Shown: piece after piece, positions 20,926 to 33,535 of the stretch
Numbering within the stretch: position 1 is the stretch's first letter
How the letters are laid out: the number at the start of each line of letters is the position of its first letter
Assembly: GCA_025617745.1 (NCBI GenBank)
Contig: CM046858.1
Coordinates: 54,042,545-54,106,544 of the forward strand
Length of the DNA: 64,000 bases
Direction: 5' to 3'
From: Heliocidaris erythrogramma
Lineage: Eukaryota; Echinodermata; Echinoidea; Camarodonta; Echinometridae
Notes under the pieces: generated by a model
Databases searched by the model: none
What the model was told of the DNA's origin: nothing
The model's input: only the letters and a program-made list of their open reading frames with translations
Program-made: the position numbers and the translations under genes

Positions 20926-23433
20926 AATAGACAACTGTAGCACACGACTAATCTGCCACAATATACTTTGGACAACTAATAAAAGACTACAAATGACTAC
21001 CGGAGTACATGAAATAGAAAAGAGTAGTTCATTATTCATTATTGGTTTGTTAGTTTTATAATTTGTGTGATATGTTAGTTCCATAACTCAATTTATTAGA
21101 GACTGTAAACTACATTTTCGAATTACGTCAAGAAATGTATTTGCATAGGAGTCAGTCAAGATTAAACAGTCAGTGTTATTTGCAGAGCCACATTGTTACG
21201 TCATAATTAATATAGCGTCATCCATCTGTGGTCACAACGGGTGGTTACCATTGACAGTCGTGACATTGGAAAACAATAATAGTACTATTTTATATGTGTA
21301 TTTGTTTTACATTTGTCATCGGTATTATCGCTCTCTGCCTCGTCTTTTATATACACAATGAGAGAGTACGGTAAGAAAAATCATATGATTATATTTTTTT
21401 ACATGATAGAGTCTTGGAAGTAGATAATGGTTAGTCCGATAAGTAACTACGTTGAAGTCTCTATGTTCTTTTCTTTTTTGTCATTGTAAGTTCTTTTTAA
21501 AATGTCGCCAATTATTTTGATTTATTTTTACTGAATGCTGAATATAAAAGGTCATGTCTAAAGCAAAAGGTTAAGAGCGTAGGTAGAGGGGAAAAGAGGC
21601 CATGTATATACCGCCCCCTTGGTCTTTTCGGTGTGTATGTCTGTATAATTGGGGGTTTGTCGGTTCACAGCAGAAAATAAATTGTCGGTACATACACGGT
21701 CATCTTTCTTTTTTTTCGTCAGGAAGTTTCTACACCGTCAGCTATATCCAAATATATAGTATTATAGTAATAGTACAATATAAAATAATTTTCTATAGCA
21801 AATTAAGTATCATACGTAAGTAGTAAAAATATTTTATATTACATTGAAGACATGAACAGGTTACCATACTAAAGCATTTTTTGTCACCATGTTAAATCCT
21901 TCAATTTCAGGGATAAGGTTTTAAAAAGAATGCATATTGGGCATTAATTTCACATTGTAATCATCATTTTTTCGTCACTGCCAGAGATCAAAACGGCATT
22001 TTCAACGCATACATGACATAGTATAAGGTGATTCCCATTCACACAGTGGCATTTCTATTTTGAGCGAGACACAGCGATCTGGAAAATTTCTTTATATTTT
22101 TTTTCTCTCGATTTTCCAAACATGCCGAAGGAGAGCAACAACTTATAACAATTCTATATTTCATAGCATGGTGAAGAAGGACATTTTACCAGAACAATAA
22201 ATAATCAAAACGATTCAGAACGTCTAAAACGATTTACTTCACGATTGCCAAATCACGGTGATTCGGATTGTGTTAGAAACAAAAAATGAAGAGGAGAAAG
22301 AGAGGAGACGAAACAATTCTATATCGTTGTTTGTTCGCTTCAAAAAAGATTTCCTTTATAATCGAGGCCTTAAAATTTTACATTTCAGTTACAAAACAAA
22401 CAAAAAACCCAAATCGACAGACACATCAGGAAATGGATAAAAGTTTCGTTACATCTTGTCATATAAAATCTCAAAGAAATTCAACGTCAAAACTAGATTC
22501 AATCGACGACAAAACCCTTGCATAATATATTCAATTTGTGAAGACGACTTGAGCTAGATACAAACACACAAACAACAAATAACATAGATCAGAGATACAT
22601 GCTGTAGCAAAAGTTCATGTGTGCAGTTATACACAAAATGCTATCATATAAAAATCAAAAATATATTACAAGCCTGCGAACGACATGAAACAATAATTGC
22701 ACCTGTGCAACAGCGCCCATAAGCGAAAAATAAACAGAAAAATACTATTTTTTTTTCGAACCAGTTCTGAAAGTCTTTCGAAAGAACTTGGTTTCAACTA
22801 TTTTCAAAGAAAAGGTTGAAGCATGAATTACTTTACTTTTAGATTAAATGTGTTATAAATTAAAATGGCAAGAATTGATTTGTTTTATATTATCTTGATA
22901 AATTATGTATAACGGCCCTGTAAGCCACGCATTCCATTATACTCTTTATTATCGTGCAATTGAATTTCACTGGAAGAGATCCATTCCTGATGTGGAAAAA
23001 CAGGGTAAAAGATGCAAATGGAATCCACACTCTTTTATTATTTCTTCTTTCAAATGCCTTGAAATGTTAGTACATAAAAATAGAAACTTCAGAAAACAAC
23101 CACTCTTAATGTTTCGGTTATTTCATATTTTTTATCTTTATATTTTGTTGTGGCAGAAAAGTTCTGATTTCTTAAATCTCCAATACAATTACTGACCACT
23201 AAGAGTCTGAGTTGTACCACTATACTAAAATCGGATATAGATGCCTGAAGTCGGAAATGTGAAAGCAGTAATAAAGAGTATGTGATACACAAGAGGTACA
23301 CACTGAATATTTAAAAGCCATCAATCTTTCAGCAAAGAAATCCGAAGCACAGATTTGGCTGTTCAACTGAGAGCATACAATCAACAAAAGAAAATCATTA
23401 TGAACAGCATAAACAAGTCATGTACCATGTATT
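20926..23433. other. Intergenic and probable 3' UTR side of the glutamate receptor gene
   Basis: No gene was recognised. On the minus strand AATAAA occurs at 23034-23039 and 22945-22950, which are candidate poly(A) signals 400-490 bases after the receptor stop codon. Confidence 0.4.
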
Positions 23434-24571
23434 TCATACATCCGATGACTTAATAGAAGTTAGTACCCCTAGGATTTCATTGGGTATTGTAACAACATGG
23501 TCCCCCTCACTCCATCGGGAAGAAGTATTGTTGCGAGCATCACTTGATTCGGGAGCATTCTCGCCTTCTCCCAGCGTCCTATCGTCAAAGCGAACACTTC
23601 TCTTCACACTTTCACGCGGCAAGGCATCACTTGGCGTGTGAAGGTGTTCACTCGGGGGATTGTTCCTGTGACCTTCAGCCGGTCGCTGCCCGCGGAGAGG
23701 ATCCCCGTGAGATGGTTCAACTTCAGCCGTCGGCAACACTTGTAGAAGATCAGGGTAGATTTGGTTAAACGAACCGCCAGCGGTATGTGTATGTTGTTGT
23801 CTGTCAACACCTAAGAATCTCGAGTCGCTTCCCGAGTTGGTGGACGATGACGATGGTCTTGATGAGCATTGTTTCTTATTGATGGTTTCGTCGCTGAAGG
23901 AGCGGCGAACTCGAAGAGGAAGCACATGAGCCTGAGGTTTGGAATCGCTTTGCCCTGCCGCGCCCTTTGATATGGATGCACCCTGACCCAGGGGCGGGCG
24001 CGGGTTTGGTAGTCTAGAGGGGGCATGCATACACCCTCCCGATGCACCTGTTCTCTCATTATGTTGCGAACTTTTCATAATTGACCTTTGACCTTGCTTA
24101 CTTGCACCACTGCAACTCGCCACTGGTATCTCCATTTCCACATCTACCGAAGATATGCAGGGTGCGTCGCTGTTCTTCACCTCCCCTCCCCGACCCGATG
24201 TCCTAGATGGTTTCAAGCAACCCATGGCTCTACTCGCTTCTTCAGCACGATTTAATCGCTCTTCCAATGCCTTCTCCATGCTACTATCCCCTTCCTCTAC
24301 GGGCGAGGGTTGCTGGTGGGGTGATGAAGTCACATTCGTTGAATTCCCATACCGATATAGCGGCTGCTTGCGTTTCGACAACAGCCTATCCCGTTGTACC
24401 GCCTTCATGTGTTTCGTGTTGCTCGGTCGCTTTCTCCTCCTGAGTGCGGAGAAGATCCCAGGGGACCTATCTCGATTCTTCTCTCGGTGAGATGACCCAG
24501 ACAAAGGGTTATTCTTCTTGCGGTTTCCCCTCACCACTACGGCGTTTCTCTCCCCTCCCAAGAGCTTCTCG
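23434..24571 (-). CDS. Receptor exon E: long intracellular C-tail with PDZ ligand
   Basis: The acceptor TTCCACTAG joins in phase 2 to give (N)EKLLGGERNAVVVRGN. The 379-residue tail is rich in Ser, Arg and Pro, appears disordered and ends SIKSSDV. Vertebrate GRM1 and GRM5 long isoforms also end in PDZ ligands. An in-frame ATG at 24699 lies in the intron, so this frame is not a separate gene. Confidence 0.85.
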
Positions 24572-25361
24572 CTAGTGGAAAAACAAGACAAATACAAGAA
24601 AGTGATACAGAAATCAGATGAATAATAATGCTCTTTAAGATGGACATGATTGAGGAGGAGCAGAAAAAGGGCCTTGCTATCTGTAAACGTGATCTTCAAA
24701 CTTTAATTTGACATTAAATCCCATGTCGAATACAATGATCGATCACTAGCCTACAGACACGAATATAATTTTTAAAAAATTGCAGCATCTATAATTGTCC
24801 GTGTACATGGCGTAGGTCATCCCCCAAACAGCAAATCAAGATAATTCGATATCAATGTGGTTTTAATGCCAATGGAAGAATAGAAGGTACAAAATTCCAG
24901 TCTGCCAGACAATGTAGTATTAACTCCAATCTCGGACTGTATAACAGTTCAACGAACTTATTCTGAACATTGTCTACACGAGAGGATGACCGCTGTACCC
25001 TAATTACAGAAAAGTAATAATTCAACGCATCTACATGGTCTATAATCACCATTCAGATTTGAACTGGACCACTGATATCAAAGCTGATTAGGTTTTTGCT
25101 GTCTGGATTGAAAACCCTGCTCCTTTATAAATTTATTATCGAGAAAGTCCACTGTATTAAGTATTTTTTGTTCCGTTACGTTACCAAGCGTAGTGGAATA
25201 AGGCACATAATATATATCAAAATTATCAGTCAGACCCAACTTCGGAAAACCGAGCACAGGTATACTCCGAAAACGGCGTATGAATATAGAGCCCTCATCG
25301 TTCAGTGCGAGGCAGTGTGTACAAAAGGCATGGGGAAAATCTTGCAAAGTCAACCTGCCAA

Positions 25362-25411
<50 letters not shown>

Positions 25412-28400
25412 GAAGATATATGAGATGTACATTTTCAATTAATTTGCTATTGATTTATGTAATCGATTTTACGGGGCTGACCTCGATTAGCATATTATGA
25501 TATTTGTTAGCTCCCTTTTTACTAAGATGTATGTATCATTCATTCATTCATTCATATATATATTCTTAAAAATAATGCTGCTTGTCAATTACCTTCAAAA
25601 TCCGTGCATGATTCACCATTTCAAATGACAACATTTGAAATAAATATATCCGCAGCATTATTTTTGAAAATTATATTATCAACAGCAGGTCGACACCATG
25701 CCTTTTGTACACACTGTCTCGCACTGAACGATGAGGGCTCTATATTCATCTTGCTCTATACGCCGTTTTCGGAGTATAAACCTGTGCTCGGTTTTCCGAA
25801 TTTGGACTGATTATGGTCCCCTTGATATTTCTACTGATACAAAGTGTGGTGGAACTATCAACTTGATAAAGTTAGCGGAAGTACTCAAATATTTGATGTA
25901 ATTTGGTAACATATGTGACAAAATACCTTGGACTTACTAAATTATAGATGATCATTTTTCTTCTTCTTTTCGCGCAGTTGTATATTTCACTTCTGAAATT
26001 GCAGAAAAAACTAAAGTAAGTAACTTTATACCTCGTTAAAGTGAAGAAATATTCCAAGATTTAAAGTAAATTGTAATATCAAGCTGATTACTGTTATTGT
26101 AGAGAGTACTTACTTGCAGCCGTCCATGGTGCCGTTGCTACTGCTGTTACTTCTACACGGAGCTAGCTCACTGAAACTACCAACATGCATACGCACGAGG
26201 TTTGATGTCGTCATTGAGCTACGTCGATTTCTCTCTGGCTTTAACAAGATGATGTATGTCTTAGGAAAGAAGAGACAACCCAGTGTTACAGTGGCGCTGA
26301 GGCTTACTGCAAAACACACCACGATCTCTTTCAAGTCCCCTACAAAGTAAAGCGGTATAAACGCTAGCCAGACTATACAGGTGGTGTACATTGTGAATGC
26401 GATGTACTTTGCTTCGTTGAAGTTCTCTGGGAGATTCCTCGTCTTGAAGGCATAGAGTGTGCAGAGTGAGATGAGAAGTGCGTCATAACCCAACGGCGCA
26501 GCGAACCCGAATGTGGTGGTGTTGCAGATGAGTCGGACGCGACGAAGGTCGGGGTAGTCTAGGACAGCAGCAGGTCTTTCCAGCACGAGAGTAGCCACGA
26601 TGATTCCGATCTCGAAGCTGATAACACCGAACGTCATGACAACCTGTGCCGTGCTACCCAGGAAGCGTGGCTTCCGCGTCAGGATCTTTTTCTTGCTTCC
26701 CGCCAGGATGCGCGCCATGCGGTTGGTCCGTACCACAAGCCCCGCGTAGCAGATGCAGAAGCTTAAGCCCAACCCGATACGTCTGAAGTAACAGACTTCG
26801 GTCGATGGTTTAGCGATGTAGGGGAAGGTTACCAGGAAGCACAGGTAGATGCCAGCAAGAAGAATGTAGCTGTTCTCACGGCTGGATGCCTTGACGAGAG
26901 CGGTGTCGTTGTGGCGGATGAAGGTGACGGTGACGAAGACTGTCATGAGGATACCCACGCATGAGAAGCACATGGCAGCGATGGCTTGGACCTCATGCCA
27001 CTTCATGTACTCCGCCTCAATCTCATAACAACCTAGGTAAAAAAAATGGAGAAGAAACGTCAGTTTCAGGGGATGACGATGTCGAGATTTAACCTAGTCT
27101 ATTCGAGGAAAAAAAAACATGGACCTAATCTAAAATAGACTTTTTATAATCAGTCATTAAGCTGTTTATTACATTCATGGATTTCACTGACAAGTCAAGT
27201 TATTAATCGAAAATGCTTAAAGAATTAAAAAATAAGATTGGTGCAAATAGAAGTCTGGGAGTCAAGAACATTAAAACTCTTTTATACCATCAGAAAACTG
27301 TTCAGAAGTATCTTCTTTTTAAACGAGTTCAAGACAGTTATGCAAATTATCTATAAGTTACCGGCACTAATTGATTCAATGTGCTTGGTGATCAAAAACG
27401 AATGGAAAACTGACATAATATCACAACAGTATCACAAATCAAGTTCGTTGTCTAAATGTAAATATGCAGATCGACTACCCACTTGAGATCTACAAACCCA
27501 TTCAATAATTGATATTAGATAATTGAGAGCTTTTGTGTGATTCATCCTTATTAGAAAAAAAAGTATCCGGAAATGTAACACAGCTGCCTATCCGATTACA
27601 AAGTGAAATACATTATAACAGAATACAAGTATTAAGAAACTCTTTGTAAATACACGATTTTTCAGTTAACCAATGGTATTTGTCGTCCAAAATAAATTAA
27701 GGCTCAGAAATCCTTGAAATTTAATCATTTCCAATTTGTGATAAACATTCCATATTTTGCTCCTCTGCTGTCTGCTATCAGCTTATGAGCAGTATTTCCC
27801 ACGCTCTCTATGTAGTCTCTTTAATCTACAATCAAAATCGTGTAAAGATTGACGCATTAAGTGGAACGATCAATTAGAGTAATAGATGAAATCATTTTCC
27901 CGCTCTCATAATGACAAAACCAATTGGCTTCACTTCTACAAAGTTGATTCCGTTCTTCAATTTAAACACAGAAAAAAATGGTGATTCATGTCTCGAACTA
28001 CCAGATGAGCATTACTAAAGAGGGTCGAACATGAGCAGGCGGCAGAATAATTTCAGAAATATGTCACAACGAATTTCATCACAATTACATGTAGAAGGCG
28101 GTGAGTTACACCAATCCGAGGTGCTGAGATGATCTAATTTGGAATGCACGGTGTTTTAATTAGTTTACACCTTGGCCAACATGTGAAGAAAACGGGCCAA
28201 GTAGTGCACCATGAGGGATCTGTTTTTGAATTAGTATTTTTGAGGTCAGGGTTACAAAGTCATCTTCAAATCGTGTCAACAGGATGTAAGCGTTCTCATT
28301 GATGTAACGAAGACGAAAAGATGATCCATGAGGACACTTCAGTTTCTACCTCGATATTATGTTAAAACTGCATGCTGTATTTCAGTTATCGTATTGATTA

Positions 28401-31400
28401 TATTTACGTCAATGTAAATCAGTTAAGCTGGTAAAGCCGTACTGGCGAAAGATTTAGCAAAAATGTTAATATTGAAAACAGATAACTTTTGGATAAATAC
28501 CCATTGACAGAAATTCTAATGTAATATCACGCTGAATGTATGGTCTGGGAGGTTGCTCTCACATCATATTTTGAACAGGTCACATTTCAAGCGAAACAGC
28601 TGTTAATTTCGTTACAGAAATACTGAAAATTAGTTGTATCAAGGAAAATGTATAATAATTGCCTTAATATATGAAAATTGTGTGAAGAGGAAACCTGGAC
28701 ATGGTGGAGAAAGGAATTTTGTTAGATAAGACATAAATGTTAAAACGGGAAAAAAGGTCTTACCGTCGAGTTGTGAGTTTGGCCACCATCCCTGACCGCA
28801 TGGTTCGCAGGTATACTCGTTAAGCATGTATTCATTTTCCTTACAAGGTACGCAAGCCCAGCAACACTCCACGGTATCACGGATATTCTGTCACGATAAA
28901 ACAAAAATGATATGAAAAATGAAGTCAAGAAGTCATGAAGGAAAAAATAAATATTCTTCATGTTCTCGCTCTTCATTTTGCTCATCTTCATTGATCCTTC
29001 TTCTTGTTGTTCTTCTTTTCTTCTTCTTCCACTTCTCATTGTTCTTCTTCTCCTACATTTACTTTTTCTTCTTCTTCTTCTTCTCCTTCTTCTTCTTCTC
29101 CTTCTTCTTCTTCTTCTTCATCTTCATCTTCTTCTTGTTTTTCTTCATCATCTTCTTCATCTTCTTCTTTTTCTTTTCCTTCCTTTTTTTTTCATCTTCT
29201 TATTTTTCTTCTTCTTCTTCATCTTCTTCTTCTTCTTGCAAAGAAAATTCGAAATAACAGACTGCAGTAATCGTTAACATGAAATACAAGTATAACCATA
29301 AGGAAAAAAAGGCTTGAATTTCAGAAAAAACATTCGTTTCCAATGACGAAATATATACGAGCAAACAAAGGAGGTATGATCAGTGCATCGAAACAACACG
29401 CGAGGACACCCCCCCCCCCCCCCAAAAAAAAAAACTAATGGTAGAAAGATAAAAAAAGAGTGTGAGAGCGGGGGGCGGGATTCAGCAATAGCGGATAGAG
29501 AGAGAGAGGGGGAGAGAGAGAGATTGGTAGATTGGTAGATGAAATTAACATGTGAAGAGACCTGACAATCCCCTCCTGCTTCATTGCATTGTGTCCTTTG
29601 ATTACAAAAAGAAGCAAAAAAAAATCAGTACACTGCCACCCCCCCCCCCCCCCCCCCTCCTCCCCACGCCAAAGACAGGGCCCATGCAGCGCACACGAAT
29701 TTTCATTTATCCACAATAAGAATATGGAAGTAGCAAATTCTATGAAAGTGACAACATCTTGTTGAAATTCGTTTTCTGTTATTCCAGTTATAACTATTGG
29801 ATGCTAGCAGTTGAAATTGAGACAATCGGTCAAAGATTTTGAGAACGACCGGGATTTGGATTTCCAGGCTTTCCACCTAACCTGGAAAGTGACTCTCACA
29901 CTATAGGGTCAGGAAAAACTCGAAACAATAACACAAAATGCCCAAGATGCCATTTTCTTTTGACTGCTTTTTTTTATTGACAAACAATGGCAGCGATGAA
30001 TGTTATAATTGTCTTAAGTTTGATTATCAGCCCTAGCGATATTGCGGACTCTCCACTGAATTTTGTCCAAATATTTTTTTTTGCACTGACCCCTGGCGAT
30101 GGTTGAATTACTTGTATTTAACATTTTTGTTCTGCGCTCGGTAAAACTTGCCAACACAGGTTAACCTATATATATGGGCCTGTTTATAAAGAATAATTAA
30201 TTGAAATCGAACACCGTGAAATTAAATTCAACAATTATGTCAATTTCGTTATTTGTGTCGCCATTTTGCCATCTAAACTCTCAAAGTTGTATAGTGTACA
30301 TTAACTTGATGAAGAGGGAATTAAGTCTTGCTGTTCTCATAAAACCTTTTAATGCACCATATCACATACTTGGTCAATTAATGTTACAAAGTTGATTTGT
30401 GTTCATAAATTAAAGATATATGACAAATTAAAGGAGATGTTCATATCACGTTGGTTTTAAAAGAAGCAGAAATATTAAAGGAACAGGTCAATGGAAGTTT
30501 GAGAAAAATCGGACAAGAAACAAAAAAGTTGTGAGTTTTTTAAGTTGTAATCAATCAAACAAACAAAAACAAGTTTTGCGAAGTCCTCTCCCATTTGCCC
30601 TGTACCGAAAAAATCGCACATTTTCTCTAAAGAAAATATTTCAACCTACGTACACCTAGACACCCATTGCAAATATAAATTTACACACAACCTATATATG
30701 AAACAAATATATTCTTATCAATATCTGACAAAATGAAAATATATGATTTCTGTACAGAGCAAATAGGGGAGGAGCTTGCAAGATACGTCATAGAGTTGCC
30801 TATTTGCGTTTGATTGATTACAACTACAAAAATTCACAACTTTCTTATTTCTTAATGGATTTTGCTCAAACTTTCACGAATTTGTTTCTCTCATTTTTCT
30901 GCTTTTTGGTCAAATCAACTAGATACCACGGTTGGCTTTCCTTTTAATTTATACGGACTGATTTAATTTCGGTTATCAGACACTCTCTCCAATTTATTAC
31001 CTTTAGGTTCACACAACGGTCTTCCCTTTTACAGTATTTTTTTTTTTTTTTTAGTTCATTATCTGTTCCAATTATCGCCAAATAGTGTGCTTTTAAAATA
31101 ATAGGAATTACTTTCTGAAGTATAGAATGCGTCCCAGAAGAAAGTTAACAGTCAGAAAACTCTTCCCAAATAAATATGTTTAAAATATTGAAGCAAAATT
31201 GTCATACCTATGGATAGCTTAGGGTCTCTTCTATTAAATGACATCTGAAAAACTGGCGATATTTTACGCTCGAGTGAACAAAATCCACCTCACTGTAAAA
31301 CACTGTAAAAAGGGACAAAATCCAGACTTGACAAGAATTGGTCTTTGTTCTGACTGGTATCAGCAAAGTTGCGAGACATGTAAACTTAACCTTTTTTTTC

Positions 31401-33498
31401 TTATTTTGATCAGTTAGAGATAATTATCTTATCAAACAAATAATAATTGTGGTCCAGACACCTAAGATGAAAATAATCAAACCTTTTTGGTTTTAAAACG
31501 TCTTATGACATGTATCCCAGAGAACAATCTGTGCTTTACTTTTTTTTGAGCATTTATGTAGAATGCATTCTCTAGGTTTAGCCTCCTTATCTACGCAATA
31601 ATCCTCAAGAGGAAGAGACAGGGAATCACTATGTAGGCTAATCCGTATATCTTGAGTGTGACCCGTCTCTTCAGCTCGTTACTTTAACCCTTAAAGTGCC
31701 AGAGGGTTGCATTTCATCCAACTTTTCTACCCAAAGTTACTATAAGAAGGGGATTCGTTGTAGCAAAAAAAAAAAAAAAAAAACGATTGAAAGATTTCTC
31801 CTTTCCATTCATATCCTTCCTCCTAGAGTGCGGTCACATATGGGTCGCTATTCATAAATGAAACCTTGTTGAACACTGCAAGATTTTTTTGGCTTTTGTT
31901 TTCCATGCCTAAATGGTATTTATCTTCAGTGGAATATTTGCCATTTGTGGCGGCGAGACTGCCCTGAATGTGAACATACATTCCGAATCACAATAATCGG
32001 CTAAAAATGTCTGATTCTTAAGAGTATACGCATACTCGAATTAATGGTGCTCTACGCAGGCATTAAGGGATTATCTTAAGAGCTCGAATCACTCGTATTG
32101 ATTTGACCACAAAAACTACCAAGATGTCATTCATCTTTGCAAAGAATCTCTCTACAGCCACAACCTCATGAATATTCATATCAGCCAATGGCGTGTCGGT
32201 TACTTAAAGGTTATCTCAACGGGGTCAGTAGTATCATCGGCAAAAAAGCGACGAATGCTCTAACATAAATTTGTAAGGTATAACCGTAAATCTTCATTCT
32301 TTTCTGAATCAAGTCAAAAGAACAGAACTGTTCTTTCGAACTGTGATAATTATTTTCGACCAGTGAGAAATGAAGAAAAAAACATATGACATAAATCTTA
32401 TGTGATTAACGTAAATGTATATCATATTCGTATTATTTGTTTACTATTGTTTAATGTTGAAATAAGGTAATATCTTTTTAAAAATCTGCAATTCTTTCTG
32501 AATATTACTATGTTAGCATATAATTATAATATTCAGAATGCTCAATTTATGCTCAAAATGTTGATATACATTGACCACCGTATACCTTTCCTGCGGTCTA
32601 GCAATTGGTGAATGAAAATGACAAGTCTATCTGTCACAAATATGACATCGGCACTGAAAGAGTTAAATATTACAATAATGATATATGGAAACATTCATTT
32701 ATATCATTATTATACATATAGAATTAAACTTTGTTAAAGTAGATAACCGGTAATGTCTCCCTGCCCCCCCCCCCCCTAAAAAAGGGTTTTTTTCATTTAT
32801 GATAGTTATTGTAACTGAATGTTCAGCCCCCTTCTATCAAAATGTGAAAGCATTATAAGTTGGCTTGATAAGATGACCTTTTACCAAATGATGTGCTCTT
32901 TAAAAAATCTCGACCGTTTTTACTGAATGAAAGCGATATTCATCACAACACTCATCGATAAGCTCTATAAAACTGCCGGTCATCACGGTAATAACAGAAT
33001 TTTATTCATTACGACAACTGTAAACCTAGTAAATAGTTTGAATGACTTGTATCACAGGACATTTCAAGTTTAAGCAACAGAAAAAAGTCAGGTGAAACTA
33101 AAGTTGTTGTTTTTTTCTTCTGCCATGATAAAACACTATATCGTGTTCATTTCTTTCATAATATATTTCAATTGAGTGGTAAAAGTAAATTGCAGGACAT
33201 GTGCTGCTATAACACGTGCTGCTTAAAGTAACAAAAGCATATACATTTTGAACTTACATTTTAATCATTATTATATTGTCGCTCATTCAAACCTTTTTGA
33301 ATATAATGTGTTGTTATCCTCCGTCAAATATACCAATGACATCTTACTCTTGTGTACGTATATACATTTTGAACGCGTATACTAAAATGTGTTTAAAACA
33401 CACGTTTTTTGTTAAAATGATTTTAAAGGTGAAATAAATATATTGCAAATAAGAACGAGCGGCACTAAATTAATTTCTATGTGATAATAATAATAATA

Positions 33499-33535
<37 letters not shown>

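Noticed and set aside
24155..24490. Plus-strand frames opposite the receptor C-tail
   Set aside because: Antisense shadows of a GC-rich coding exon.
25096..25413. 105-codon plus-strand frame ending in Tyr-Ile repeats
   Set aside because: It runs through a dispersed repeat and a TA microsatellite.
28919..29277. Poly-Phe/Ser frames
   Set aside because: TTC microsatellite inside a receptor intron.
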